The notes under the pieces were generated by a model, which saw only the letters and a program-made list of their open reading frames with translations, did not search any database and was not told the DNA's origin. From positions 1 through 64,000 of the forward strand of contig JALPQD010000918.1 in assembly GCA_023101885.1 (NCBI GenBank): 64,000 bases of DNA. Direction: 5' to 3'. The stretch is from Typhlomys cinereus (taxonomy: Eukaryota > Chordata > Mammalia > Rodentia > Platacanthomyidae). Below are positions 24,575 through 36,029 of this stretch, piece after piece. The translations under genes were made by a program, and so were the position numbers. The first letter of the stretch is position 1. Every line of letters begins with the position of its first letter.

Positions 24575-24580
24575 ATTAAA
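24575..24580 (+). terminator. LRFN1 poly(A) signal (ATTAAA)
   Basis: ATTAAA is followed by T/GT-rich sequence (tttttttctgtgtctg and a later GTGTGTGTCTG run), about 780 bases past the stop. An alternative AATAAA lies at 24502-24507. The 3'UTR between them is C-rich and otherwise featureless. Confidence 0.6.
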
Positions 24581-24734
24581 TTTTTTTCTGTGTCTGAGGC
24601 CGCTCTGCTGACCTCTCTGTGTGTGTGTCTGTGTGTCTTGCGGGAAGGTGACGATGATGTAGGAAGGATTCCATGTCCGACTGAAGCAGGAGCTGGGGAG
24701 GCAGGCAGGCTCTTGTCCTCCAGAGACAAAAATG

Positions 24735-24880
24735 ATTGCTTACCCTTAGTGAGTGCCCAGTGTGTGGGGAACAGTCATGGTATTCTCTCAACAACACTAG
24801 ACACCGGCATTGTTGGCCCATCTTACAGGTGAGGACACTGAGGCCCAGAGGAATTAAACATGCTCACAGTGATAATACAG
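24735..24880 (+). repeat. MIR element
   Basis: Diagnostic MIR phrases: agtgagtgcccagtgtgtgg and catcttacaggtgaggacac then tgaggcccagaggaatt. Confidence 0.85.
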
Positions 24881-24899
24881 GAGATTAATTATTGAATTA

Positions 24900-25125
24900 A
24901 TTTTTGAAACAGAGTCCTTTTGTACTCCTGACTGGCCTTGGACTCACTATATAGACCAAACTGGCTTCAAGCTCACAGCAGCCCTCTCTGCCTCCTAAGG
25001 TTGTGTGCACTACCACAACCCATTTTTGAGATACCTTCTTGCTGTTAGCCTAGGCTGTCCTTGAACCCTTGATTCTTTTGCCTCAGTTTCTAGAATGCTG
25101 GATTTATGTGTGTGCATTCTGGAAA
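24900..25125 (-). repeat. B1-like SINE remnants (reverse)
   Basis: It contains gactggccttggactcacta, aagctcacagcagccctctc and tagcctaggctgtccttgaa. Confidence 0.65.
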
Positions 25126-25267
25126 AAAAGACGTTTTACAAGGCAGATGGAAGCAAAGTGATAGAGGGAAGGAGGATCAAAAGTACAAGGCCTTCCTCTG
25201 TTACAGAGTGAGTTCAGAGCGAGCATGGGCTACATGAGAGAGACCCTGTCTAAAATTTAAAAAAAAA

Positions 25268-25510
25268 GAGGGGGGCCTCAAGGAACTAAAACCTTTGCCT
25301 CACAAGCAGAAGGACTTAAGTTTAGATCAAGGCCCCATGTAAAAATGACAGGCAGAAATGGCAGTGGCCTGTACCTCCAGCCCTGGAAAGCAGAGCCTGG
25401 AAAACCCTAGAGCAAAGCAATAAGGAGGTAGAGTGCAATCAGTGATGTCATCCTTGAGTCTTCACAGGCGGGCAAGTGTGCACGCACACGCACATACACA
25501 AAAAACGTGG
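25268..25510 (+). repeat. tRNA-derived SINE (B2-like), older copy
   Basis: It contains tgcctcacaagcagaaggac, cctccagccctggaaagcag and tagagcaaagcaataaggag. Confidence 0.8.
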
Positions 25511-25511
25511 G

Positions 25512-25650
25512 ACTGGGTGTGCACCTGGATGTTCAGGTACTCAGAACAGTAGTCCAGGGCAGGACAATTGCTTGTGGCCAGAAATTTGAGAGCAGCCTGG
25601 GCAACACAGGCCCTGAATCAAACCTAAAGACATAAATAATAATAAAAGGC
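25512..25650 (+). repeat. B1-like SINE
   Basis: It contains gtactcagaacagtagtcca, gagagcagcctgggcaacac and an A-rich tail. Confidence 0.6.
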
Positions 25651-25669
25651 AAATAGTCTAATTTCTTTT

Positions 25670-25922
25670 TTTTTTAATTTATTCATTTATTTTTCATGTG
25701 TGTGTGTGTGTATCAGAAGGTACTCTGTGTTCCTGTGGAGGCCCAAGGGTGACCTCAGGAATCATCCTGGATTGTTTCTACCTCCTTACTTTGCCCACCG
25801 GTACCAGAAGTGCAGGCTACAGCCGTTTCCACTTGGGGTTTTTACGTGGGACCTGGGATCCGAACTCAGGACCTTCTGCTTGGGAAGCAGAGTCTTAACC
25901 CCTGAGCCATGTCTCCAGCCCA
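25670..25922 (-). repeat. tRNA-derived SINE (B2-like), reverse
   Basis: The sequence runs gaggcccaagggtgacctca, gaactcaggaccttctgctt and ends gagccatgtctccagccc. Confidence 0.85.
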
Positions 25923-25999
25923 AATAGTCTAATTTCTGAGTCTATCCTCTCTGCTGATCAGTCACTGAATGTTCCTGACACCACAGGGGTTGTTTGGGG

Positions 26000-26680
26000 T
26001 GTAGCTATCCTTAGTCCCATTTTACAGACTTGGTTCCCTTTTTTAGAGTCACAACCAGGTTCCTTGCCTAGGTTCCCCCACTCTGCCCTACTTCCTGTTA
26101 AGGAAAACAGTGGATGTGGCAGTTTCCCTCTGGGGCTGTCTGGAGGCTGGAGAACGACCTTAGCTGAGTTAGCTGAGCTTGGGGCTCCAAGGCCAGCTGG
26201 ACACAAGAGATGCTGTGTGGTAACATGTATGGAGTGTGAGGGACCCAAAGCGGCCATGCTGGTGACAATGCAGGGTAATAAGGGAAGGGCTCTGGGTGAC
26301 AGAGGGCTTGCCCGGGGAGGGGAGATTGGCTGCTCCGGACATCACAGTCCTTGCAGGTGCCCCAAAGTAAAAGCTCTATTCTCATCCTGGGGAAGAAGGG
26401 AGAAGGTTTCAAGCCAGCCAGGGGCCCCCTGGGGCCTGGGGAGGAGGAGAGTAAGACAGAAATAGCAACGGAGCCCGGAGCTGGAGCCGGAGCCGGAGGG
26501 AGGAGGCTGAATCTGGGCAGACAGGGTGGGAGGCAGCGAGGACAGCAGCTCCAGAGAATCCCAGGCTAAGAGGTGCTGTCACTCAGTGGCCCACCACACT
26601 AACCCATGCCAGTCATGATGCTGCCTGGGTTCTGAGCACTCCCACACCCCCAGCTCTGGGCTCACACACCTGACCTGAGG
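26000..26680. other. Unique intergenic stretch downstream of LRFN1
   Basis: No gene recognised. A short GGAGCC repeat occurs at 26470-26500 (ctggagccggagccggag). Moderately GC-rich. Confidence 0.4.
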
Positions 26681-27549
26681 GTGAATGCAGCCTGGAACCT
26701 AGGGCGTGACACACAAAAGTCCCCGAAGTGCAGTTACTTCTGGAAGAAGCAGGGTTACTTTTTAGATATCTATGTTAACAATGAGAGAGAGAGTAAAAGA
26801 GAGAGTAAGACATGGGGATATATATATGAAAGAAAGAGAATGAGTGTAGAGGTCAAAGGACAATTTTCAGAAGTCAGTTCTCCTCTCCTCCTACCAAGAG
26901 ATCTACAGAGATTGAACTCAGGTTCAGGTCACCAGATTTGCATACAGGTGCTTTTCCCCACTGAGCCACTTTGCAAGTCCATTTATTTTACTCAATGGAT
27001 TCTCACCATGTAGCCCAGAACTTGAGCTTCTTCTGCCTTGGTCTCCACTAAGGCTGGCACCATATGCCAGGCTGCTTGTCTATTTTGTTCATTGCTATGG
27101 GTTGGGCACACAGCACATGCACAGTAAAAGTCTGTTGATGGTTAGGTAGGCAGGATTTGGAGGTGGTGCATCTGTAGTGTAGGAAAAGGAGAGAGTGGGG
27201 AAAGAGAAAAGGGGGAGCCAGCCAAGGGTGTGGTCTGGGCCATGTGCTGAAGACTGAACCTTGTGGTTCCACCTTTCATTCTAGCCTTAGGGGTGTTGAG
27301 ATGGAAGGATCTTGAATTCAAGGCCAGAAAAATAAGCAGAAAATAAGGGCTTTTATTCACAGGCTCAGAAAAATAAGCAAAGGGTTGACATGTTCTTCTT
27401 CAGGGCTAGAAAAGGCAGTGGGGCTTATTCAACAAGGGCGATGTCTACAGGGACCGCCCCCCAGCTTTGGGGGTGAGATCTACCTACTTTCAAAGCAAAG
27501 GGAATGAAACTGAGTTGGTAGAGTTGTACAAAGTCTTTGATTTAAGCTC

Positions 27550-27700
27550 CCAAACCAGACATGTTGGTGCAGGCCTGTAATCCCAGCCTCATGAAATGGA
27601 AGCAGGATGAAAAGGTTGTCCTTGGCTGCTTGGTTTGTCCTAGGCCAAAGAGAGACCCGCCTCAAAAAGTAAGGTAGGTGGCTTCTAAGAAATAATACTT
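27550..27700 (+). repeat. B1-like SINE followed by a 61-base patch shared with 29311
   Basis: The B1-like part runs ggtgcaggcctgtaatccca. From 27640 the sequence matches 29311-29371 with one mismatch. Confidence 0.7.
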
Positions 27701-27769
27701 GTCCTTGGTGGGTTTGAGGCCAGTCTGGGTGACAGAAGATACTGTCAAGAGCAGACAAATAGGACAGGG

Positions 27770-28205
27770 AGAATGGCTCAGCAGATAAGAGGCTTGCTTT
27801 GAAAACATGAGGACCACAGTTCAGATCTGCAGAACTGATGCAAAAGCTTGATAGGGGGGATGGGATGCCTGCCATCCCAGTACTTGGAAGAAAAAGACAG
27901 GGAATCCCCAAGATCCACCTGCTAGCTTGACTAGATTGGTGAACTCTGAACTCAATTGAGAGATCCTGTCTTAATAATGAAAGCAAAGAGTCATCAAAGA
28001 AGACATCCATCAACTTTAGACATCCACATGTACATACGATACATGCAGGTGTGTCCACACACATGCAAATACATACACACAGACACACAGACGCACACAG
28101 ACACACACACACATTAACACACACAAGCACACGCACACACAGACACACAGGCATGCACACACACAGACTACACACACAGACACACACACACGCACACACA
28201 CATTC
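27770..28205 (+). repeat. B3-like tRNA-derived SINE with long CA-rich tail
   Basis: The head agggagaatggctcagcaga, body tgcctgccatcccagtactt and 27990-28205 tail of interrupted CACA repeats. Confidence 0.75.
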
Positions 28206-28255
28206 GATTAGACAACAGCAATCCCAAAACACCAAATAAAATTAAGAACGATGTC

Positions 28256-28550
28256 TCTTTTTTTTTATTCAATTGTGTGTGTATGCATGTTTTCGTGTGT
28301 GTGTATGTATGTGTGTGTGTGTATGTGTGTGTACGTATGTAGAACCACGGACGAATTCGGGAACCACCATGGATGCCTCCACCTCCTCCTTGTTTACTCT
28401 ACCCCAGGATTCACAGGCTCTGCCCTATCAAGACCAGAAACGCAGGCTGCCCCGCTTCCGCCCGGCGTCTATACGTGGGGTCTGGGATCCGAACTCAGGA
28501 CCTTCTGCTTGTAAGCACAGTCTTAACCCCTGAGCCATCACTCCAGCCCC
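28256..28550 (-). mobile_element. Young tRNA-derived SINE (reverse)
   Basis: This is a reverse copy of the family at 30063: gaaccacggacgaattcggg, ccaccatggatgcctccacc, gtctatacgtggggtctggg, ending cctgagccatcactccagcc. CpG sites are largely intact, indicating youth. Confidence 0.9.
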
Positions 28551-28740
28551 AGTTTAATTTTTTTATTTGATAGATAGAAGAGGGGGAGGAAGGCATGCTT
28601 TTGGAACAATTTTTGGAAATCAATTCTCTCTTCTTCCATGTGGGCTTCTGGGTTGAACTAAGGTTGTTAGGTTTGCCAGCAGGAGCCTTAACCTCTGAGC
28701 TATCTTGCTGGCCCAGTGAGATCGCAAAAAAAAAAAAAAA

Positions 28741-28743
28741 AAA

Positions 28744-28774
<31 letters not shown>

Positions 28775-28985
28775 GTGTGTGTGTGTCAGAGGGCACTGTG
28801 TGCACCTCTGGAGGCTCAAGGGTGACTTTGAGAATCATCCTGGATTTCTCTACCTCTTTTTTGTCTTGCTCTGGATTTTTCCAGACTCTGACTTCCAGGG
28901 CTGCTATTTCAGTGCAGTGTTCTTACATTTCAATTTAGTGTTTTTAGAATCTTCTGTATTCAAGGCAAAGACTTAACCCAAGACC
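28741..28985 (-). repeat. (GT)n and diverged reverse SINE
   Basis: A GT run at 28744-28770 is followed by gaggctcaagggtgactttg, as in other reverse copies. Confidence 0.7.
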
Positions 28986-29009
28986 TCAATTTTGAAAGAG
29001 AAGCCTTCT

Positions 29010-29120
29010 AGGCATGATGGTGCACACCTGTGATCTCTGCATTTAGGAACTGGAAGCAGGAGAATCAGAAGTTACAGGTCAGCCTGGGCTACATGGGTCA
29101 CTATTTCAACACAGAAACAA
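29010..29120 (+). repeat. B1-like SINE
   Basis: It contains ggcatgatggtgcacacctg and gtcagcctgggctacatggg. Confidence 0.8.
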
Positions 29121-29124
29121 AAAC

Positions 29125-29415
29125 ATGGACTAGGGAAATAGTTTAGCTGGTAAAGTGCTATAGGCAGACCTGAGTTCGAACCCCAGATCCACATCAAAAA
29201 GTTGGGCATGGTGACATGGGCTTGTAATGTCAGGGCTGGAGAGGCAGAGACAGCACAATGCCTGAGATGCCCTGGCAAGCCAGTATAGCCCATTTGGCTA
29301 GTATAGCCTACTAGGCCAAAGAGAGACCCGCCTCAAAAAGTAAAGTAGGTGGCTTCTAAGAAATAATACTTAAAGTTGACCCCAGGTGTCTGCATGTGCA
29401 CACACACACACCAAA
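29125..29415 (+). repeat. B3-like tRNA-derived SINE
   Basis: Head gggaaatagtttagctggta, B box cctgagttcgaaccccag. The body includes the 61-base patch at 29311-29371 and a short CA tail. Confidence 0.75.
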
Positions 29416-30062
29416 TTAAAACAAAGCAAAGGAACATTGTTATGTTAGAGCTGTTGATGGACGGGATGGGCAGCAGGCAAAACCCAACAAACATCTAGTT
29501 ATGTCTCTTTAGACCAGGGCACCTCCAGGCCAAGATATGCATACTTATTTCATTCCATTACAATGCCCATCTGAATGGGATGGCATGCCTGAACTCAGAA
29601 GGGTCCTTTATGATTACGAGTTTTAGTATTCAACTTGAATTGCCCACTGTCTCTGGGTTTCATGCTGGCTATTTAGAGTTCAATTTGTGAGAAAATTTTT
29701 GACTGGGCGGAGGGAGAAGGACACAGAGATAGTTCTGGAGATAAGGAGCCTGGGTGCCTTTTTGCAAAGCTGATGACCTGAGTTCAATCCCTGGAAGCCC
29801 ACATACTGGAAGGAATTGACTTTGAAGGTTGCCCTCTGGCAACTTCCAGCACACCATGGAATTCATGTTCTCCCTCTCCCTCCCCTTCCCTCCCCTTCTC
29901 CCTCTCCCTCCTCCCTCTCCCTCTCTTTTCCTCCCTTGTTCAAATAAATAAAAAGGAGCTGGAAAGATGGTTCAAGGGTTAAAAACTTTGTCTCATAAGC
30001 AAAAGGACTGGAGTTTGCATCCCAGATCATAAGTAAAAATTGTAGGCAGAAATGGTGGTGAT

Positions 30063-30372
30063 GGGCTGGAGAGGTGGCTCAGGGGTTAAGCCTCCGCCTT
30101 GGAGGCGGAAGGTCCCGAGTTCGGATCCCAGATCCCACGTATAGACGCCAGACGGAAGCGGGGGCAGCCTGCGCTTCTGGTCCTGGTAGGGCGGAGCCTG
30201 TGAATCCCGGGGCAAAAGGAGGTGGAGGCGTCCATGGTGGTTCGCGAATTCGTCCGTGGTTCTACACATACACAGACACACACGTACACACACACACAGA
30301 CACGCGCGCGCACATACACGCAGTTGAATAAATAATAATAATAATAATAAAAAAAAAAAAAAAAAAAAAAAA
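30063..30372 (+). mobile_element. Young tRNA-derived SINE, best example of the family
   Basis: This is a near-consensus copy. The tRNA-like head gggctggagaggtggctcag holds the A box and ggtcccgagttcggatccc holds the B box. The body has gatcccacgtatagacgcca, ttctggtcctggtagggcgg and ttcgtccgtggttctacaca, followed by a CA/CG-rich stretch, (AAT)n and a poly(A) tail. Close copies lie at 28256, 35013, 41038 and 53974. Another diverged copy follows at 30374-30560. Confidence 0.92.
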
Positions 30373-30739
30373 GAAATGGTGGTGAACTTCACTTCCAGAC
30401 CTGGAAGTTGGAGCTGGGAAACCCCCCAGCAAGGCAATAAAGAGGTAGATCAATTCAGATGATTCCTGATGTCACCCTTATGTCTTCACAAGCACACACT
30501 CAAGTGCCTTCTGGTTTACACAAACACACACACATATATACATGTGCATAAAAAGAAAACCTCAAATAAATAAAAATAAAATAAAACAAAATAAAACCAT
30601 TCAGAAGTGCCATCAAAGACTGTTAGAGCTAGGAAGCTCTGGGGTTGAGTGCAATGACTGACTGACAGCATTAGAGATCCAGATTTCATCTCTTCTTAGA
30701 ATGGTAGCTTCAGAACTTATGTACATCATCACAGGTCAT

Positions 30740-30893
30740 GACTATATCTATCTACCTACCTACCTACCTACCTGTCTATCTGCTTGTCTGTCTATCATCT
30801 ACCTGTTATCAACCAGTCTATGTATGTATGTATCTATCTATCTATCATCTATCTATCTATCCATTATCTATCATCTATCTATCTATCTATCGG
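30740..30893. repeat. (TATC)n / (TACC)n tetranucleotide cluster
   Basis: Interleaved TATC, TACC and TATG repeats, the longest pure blocks being near 30757-30772 and 30876-30891. Confidence 0.95.
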
Positions 30894-31214
30894 CAGGGAC
30901 TTAATAGCTAAGGCTGGCTTTTCTCTCTGGATCCTCCTTCCTCAGCCTCTCAAGTGCAGAATTACAGATGGGTACCATTTCTCCAGGTTCAGAGCATGCT
31001 TGCTCTGCTTATTCTCCATCCTCCTTTTTCCTTCATTGTGTGCGCACGTGTGCATGCCAGTGGAGGAGAGTACTGAGGGTCTTCTTCTATATTACCTGCC
31101 TTATTCCTGTGTGCGGTGGGAATTTAAACTCAGGTCCTCATGCTCACACAGCAAGCATTTTCACCCACTACATCATCTGTCTAGCCCCAAGGACATGCTT
31201 CTGAAGAGTGGAAT

Positions 31215-31500
31215 ATGGAGACTGGAGAGATGGCTCAGGGGTGAAGACTCTGTCCTGAGTTTGGATTCCAGGTCCCATGTAAAAAACACCAGGCAGAAAC
31301 AGCTGTGGCCTGCACTTCCTGCTCTGGTGGGCAGAGCCTGGGAAATCTCAGAACAAAGCAAAAAGGAGGTAGAAGCAATCCAAGGTGATTCTCGTAGTCA
31401 CTCTTGGTCCTCCATAAGAACTCACAGTGCTCTCTGACACACACACACACACACACACACACAAATAAATAAACAAATACATAAATAAACAAGTAAACAA
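31215..31500 (+). repeat. tRNA-derived SINE (B2-like), older copy
   Basis: Head agactggagagatggctcag; body cactcttggtcctccataag; (CA)n at 31439-31462 and an AAAT/AAAC tail. Confidence 0.85.
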
Positions 31501-31549
31501 CAAGTAAACAATACAAGTAACAATAAAGAGTGGAATGTGAATAAAGAGT

Positions 31550-32160
31550 GGAATGTGGTGAGTTACCCCTTTACCAACAGTGAGTTCAATGATGATCCTT
31601 TTTGCTGTTCACTCACTCAATTTTGTTGTTTGCTGGTATTCCAAAGTGATTGGCTGGATCCAGGATCCTTGGGGATCCAAATGACGGGAGAGACTGGATT
31701 CCCCTATTCAAAATGGTTGAGGAGTGACCTGGAACCAATGCAGTCCTCAGGTACCCTCCGGGCTGGCTCTGGATGCTGAGCAGCCTGAGCACAGTGTAAA
31801 CACTGCAGGCAACAGAGATCAGGGAATCACAACATAGGAATCCTGTGCATGTTCAGCACAGCCTCAGAGTTGTTTTCCAGCATTTTCCATTGGGGGCTAG
31901 TTGAATGCACCAGTGCAAAGCCTGTGAAGGCAGTGGGCGACTGTGACAATGGCAATCAGGTCAGGGAGTCCTAGGGGAGAGGCTGGGACAACGTGGGGCA
32001 GAAGTTTGCTCGGGAGGATCTTGGAGGGGGGAGTGGTGATTTATCAGCTGACAGGAAAGCGTTCTGCACAACAGAAACAAGGTAACATGGGGACTAAGGC
32101 GAGGGCTGAGTGCCTGAGGTGCTGCTGCACAAGCAGAAAGTACTAGAATGCCAGAACTCT
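31550..32160. other. Unique intergenic stretch
   Basis: No gene or clear repeat recognised. Confidence 0.4.
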
Positions 32161-32164
32161 TTGT

Positions 32165-32445
32165 GTGTTGGGGGGGGGAGTGTAGGTGTGTGTGTGTATG
32201 TGTCTGTAGAAACAGGTACTTGAGTGTGTGTATGTAGAGGCTCAAGAGTGGTATCAGGAATCGCCCTGGATTTCCCTCTCTTCTTACTGCTTTGTGCTAT
32301 TTTTCCAAGCTCCACCGTCCAGAGTTGGAAGTGTAGATGGTTTCCATTTCCAACTGACATTTTTACATGGTATCTGGGGATCTGAATTCAGGTCCTTTTG
32401 CTTATGAGGCAAAGGCTTTACCCCCTGAGCCATCTCTCCAGTGCC
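32165..32445 (-). repeat. tRNA-derived SINE (reverse)
   Basis: It contains gaggctcaagagtggtatca, gaattcaggtccttttgctt and ctgagccatctctccagtgc, with a short GAAGAA tract after it (32462-32500). Confidence 0.8.
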
Positions 32446-32639
32446 CCTAGAACTCGTGTCAAGAAGAAGAAGGAGAAGGAGAAGGAGAAAGAGAAGAAGC
32501 AGTGAGACAGTTCAGTGGGTTAGGCGCCTGCTTGTAAACCTGGCAATCTTAGTTCAACCCCTCCTCCTGAAGCCCATATGGTGCATGTGTGTCCCCCCTT
32601 CAAATAAACATACTCGTCCACATGCATAGAGATGTGCCT

Positions 32640-33115
32640 TTGGTTAGATCAGATTGAAGGAGGTCTCTTGGATACTGTTGCAGTTCACCTGCATGGTTGC
32701 TAATAAATGACCATCAAACGGCTTAAGGGAACAAGGGGTTTATTTTCTCTTACGATTACTGGTTACAGTTCTCAGTCCAGCTTGACAGGAAAGCATGCAC
32801 CAACACCAGGAACCAGGGAACTGGCCACACCATCTCTACACAATGGCTGAGAGAGGGATGATCCTTACTTGCCAGACCAGCATGTCTGGCCAAGTGTACA
32901 AAAGGATGCTGACCTCCTCAACTGGCTCTCAGTATTTTATTCATCTGTTCAGGGCCTAGTCCCACCCACCATAAGCTGAGCCTTCCCTATCAGCTAGACA
33001 ATCTCTTGCAGGTTTGCTCTGAGCTTAACCCAACCACTAATTCTCTACCAGTGTGCTCAGAGCTCAAACCTTCAACTGCCAAGTTGATACTTGTGCCTAA
33101 CCATGACAGATATAG
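32640..33115. repeat. Retroelement remnant, possibly LINE 3' end
   Basis: The segment runs from aaggggtttattttctctta through ggttacagttctcagtccag to aactgccaagttgatactt and resembles repeated rodent LINE/LTR 3' sequence related to 46450-46670. The class is uncertain. Confidence 0.4.
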
Positions 33116-33194
33116 TCATAGAAGTCAGATACAAGTAGGCACAATCTGAATATTGTCTGTACCACACAGACACACACACTCAAGGACATACATG

Positions 33195-33324
33195 TGGTCC
33201 CCAGAGCTGGGTTGGCTGTGACACTCAGGGCTGGGTGGGCTGTGTCCCCCAGGGCTGAGTGGGCCAGATGCTCCGGGACCTTTAGGGTCAGGGCCAGCTC
33301 AGCCTGCAAAGCCACAGGGCGCTC
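33195..33324 (-). pseudogene. Interferon-lambda exon fragment (helix C and repeat loop only)
   Basis: The sequence encodes EL ALTLKV-type helix C (ERPVALQAELALTLKVPEHL) followed by three 8-residue units (HSALGDTA, HPALSVTA, NPALGTT) related to those in the intact gene at 59.6-61.1 kb. It stops inside the exon against CA-rich sequence. The acceptor dinucleotide expected just before the exon reads TG instead of AG (cctctggtgcag against tcctcaggtgca in the intact gene). No other lambda exon is recognisable nearby. Conclusion: a remnant of a duplicated copy, non-functional. Confidence 0.88.
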
Positions 33325-33397
33325 CTGCACCAGAGGAGAGGTGAGAAAGAGCAAGTGAGGGAGGAGAGAGGAAACAGAAAAGAAGGCCCAGGGCAGA

Positions 33398-33505
33398 GCA
33401 GGTGGCGTGGCTCAGCAGTGGAGCATCTGCCTTGAATCCACTAGTGAGAGGCTGGGGTATGGCTCAAAGGTAGTGGCCTGGGTTGAATTCTTGGCACTAG
33501 AAAAG
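33398..33505 (+). repeat. Two-unit ID-like element
   Basis: cgtggctcagcagtggagca, then aatccactagtgagaggctg, then a second head tatggctcaaaggtagtggc and an ID-like end (gggttgaattcttggcact). Confidence 0.7.
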
Positions 33506-33539
33506 TCTCTCTGTCTTTCTTACACTGTCTGTTTCTCTG

Positions 33540-33628
33540 TGTATGCTGTCTTTCTCTGTCTCTCTCTTTGTCTCTCTCTCTCTTTGTCTCTCTCTGTCTT
33601 TGTCTCTCTCTGTCTTTGTCTCTCTCTG

Positions 33629-33672
<44 letters not shown>
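33540..33672. repeat. (CT)/(TCTG) tract and (CA)n microsatellite
   Basis: TCTCTCTGTCTTTG repeats are followed by about 20 CA units (33630-33672). Confidence 0.95.
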
Positions 33673-33674
<2 letters not shown>

Positions 33675-33699
33675 TCACTGACTCACTTCCTTCAAAAGG

Positions 33700-34560
33700 C
33701 CCAGGTAAGTGGTGCTGTTAGGGAGTACAGCATGGGCGGCTTGGTGATATGGGGTTCATGACAGGGGGTGGTGATGGGTGGGCAGAAAGGAGCCAGGCGT
33801 GGGGGAACACACTGGGAGGAAGACAGATGAGGAGTTGTAGGTGAGGAAGGACAGGAGGGAGGCAGCCAGGGAGGAGGCAGATCTGATGCCAATAGTGTGA
33901 GGAGGCCGGGAAGTCACAGAGTTTCCATGAGACAGGTGAGGAAGGCAGGGCAGAAGGGTGAGGCAGGCTGGATGACGCACTCTGGTTTGAGGAGGACCAC
34001 TTTAAGTAGTGACGGACAGAGGAGGGGAGAGACTGTGGAGGAGGAAGAGGTGGGACAGAGAAACAGAGCTTGTGTACATGATAGATGGAGAAGTAGGGAG
34101 AAGGGCAGGGACGAGGGGGGGCAGACTGTAGGAGTAAAGGACAGAGGTGGAGCTGGGTATGGTGGCACATGTTGGTTGGCCCAGTGGAGGGAGGAGGATG
34201 TGGAGAGGGAGGCCAGCCCACGAGACTCTGTCTCTCCCTCTCCCAAAAGGAGAAAGAGAGAAGAAACTACATAACCATGGGAGAGACAGTCCCTTGAAGG
34301 ATACAGGGGATTGGGACGCTCAAAGGGGGTGGGAACTGAGCTGTAGCTGAAAGGGCTACTTTAGGAGGGAGGGGGTGAGGCAGGGGAAGGGGAAGGCTGA
34401 CCAGACTTCTAGCTCACTTGTAGCTTCCTCAGACCCTTGGTCCAGGGAAAGTTGGAAGTGCTGTATCTGTAGTATTTCTTTAGAAATGACTCTTCCTGAA
34501 GAGAGAAAGGGTGCAGATTAGCCCACCCAGGAGACTTGGAGGCTAGCTCAGAGCAGCATG
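33700..34560. other. GA-rich intergenic stretch
   Basis: Purine-rich but not simple-repeat sequence. A B1-like trace occurs at 34150-34250 (gctgggtatggtggcacatg). No gene recognised. Confidence 0.4.
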
Positions 34561-34589
34561 AACAAAGCTTGGGGAAAACATTTAGGTCA

Positions 34590-34695
34590 CGGCTGTAGCT
34601 CAGTGTGGAGCGCTCCTCTAGCATGCAGGAAGCCTGAGGGTCAATCCTCAGTACTGTCAGGAGACCAAACAAAAATAACAACAACAAGCACCATG
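34590..34695 (+). repeat. ID element, older copy
   Basis: It contains cacggctgtagctcagtgtg and gagggtcaatcctcagtact, with an A-rich tail. Confidence 0.65.
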
Positions 34696-35012
34696 TTAGG
34701 GGAGGCGGCTCCTCCTTTCCCATGTTGCTCAGTGACTCAGGGTCCACCCCGACGCCAGCACGAACCAGCAACATAGTTCAGCTGGTAAAAGTGCTTGCCG
34801 CTGAGCCTCGTGAGTTCATTCTCTGGAACTCTCGCAGTAGGAGAGACTGATTCCATAGAATTTTCCTCTGTCCTGTGCACTCTCCCCTAAACAAACAAAC
34901 AAACAAATAAATGCAAATTAAAGAAAGAATGAAATTTGGTTTGGCAAGAAGCAGAGTTGAATTCATAGCCGAAAGGACAGAAGTTAGGGGGCCATCAAGA
35001 TAGCTCAGCAAG

Positions 35013-35297
35013 GGGCTGGAGAGATGGCTCAGGGGTTAAGCCTCTGCCTTGCAGGCGGAAGGTCCCGAGTTCGGATCCAAGACCCCACGTATAGACGCAG
35101 GGCGGCCTGTGTTTCTGGTCCTGGTAGGGCGGAGCCTGTGAATCTCAGGGTGGAGTAAACAAGGAGGAGGTGGAAGCGTCTATGGTGGTTCCCGAATTCG
35201 TCCATGGTTCTACACACACACACGCGCGCGCGCGCACGCACACACATGCATGCACATACGCACAATTGAATAAATGAATAAATAATTAAAAAAAAGA
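35013..35297 (+). mobile_element. Young tRNA-derived SINE
   Basis: gggctggagagatggctcag, ggtcccgagttcggatcc, cccacgtatagacgcagggc, then (CG)n/(CA)n and an (AAAT) tail. There is a short internal deletion relative to 30063. Confidence 0.9.
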
Positions 35298-35569
35298 TAG
35301 ATCAACAAATTTGATGAGATGAGTTTGATCCTCAGAAGCCCAGATGGTAGAAGGAGGGAATTGACATCTATGAATTGTCCTCTGACCTCTACCTGTGTGT
35401 CACGGCTTCTCTCGCTAATAAATAAAAAAAAGAAAGGATAGAGGTGGTTGGTTGTCGTTGGAAGGTTAAAGACTATTCCACAGCAGAAGGTCAGTGGTTG
35501 GCCTGAAGTGGCAGCTTAGTATCTTGACCTCAGAGGCGTAGTAGAGTTCAGGCTAGCCCAGGATGGGAA

Positions 35570-35688
35570 GCATCTTTGGTGCCTGGCATCTATACATGGG
35601 GTCTGTACATGGGGTCTAGGATCCGAACTCAGGACCTTCCGCCTGCATGGCAGAGGCTTAACCCCTAAGCCACCTCTCCAGCCCCATC
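35570..35688 (-). mobile_element. Truncated young SINE (reverse)
   Basis: tctatacatggggtctgtac is duplicated, then gatccgaactcaggaccttc and ccacctctccagcccc. Only the tRNA-like half is present. Confidence 0.8.
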
Positions 35689-36029
35689 TTTGGCTTTCTT
35701 GAAAGCTTCCAGCTCCTGTGGTGGCAGAGATTGGAAACTGCCTATGTGACAACATGTCCTGGCTGGGGTGGGCTCAAAAGGAGGAGAAGGATCGGCTGTG
35801 ATTAGGCCCAGGGCCACGGTTACCAGCCCCAGCAGCCACATTGTGCTGTAATGATGACAACAGGATGCTTAGGAGAAGCCAGGTGGCTGCAAAACCTTTC
35901 TGTCTGAGTCTGTGAGGGCGTTGGGGGGAAGAGGTGGGCCTTGAGTCACTGAGTTACATGAAGGAAGAGGAGCTGACCTCATGCAATACTAGAAGGGGTT
36001 TTGTCAAGAGGAAGAGGTCTGGCAGGGTG

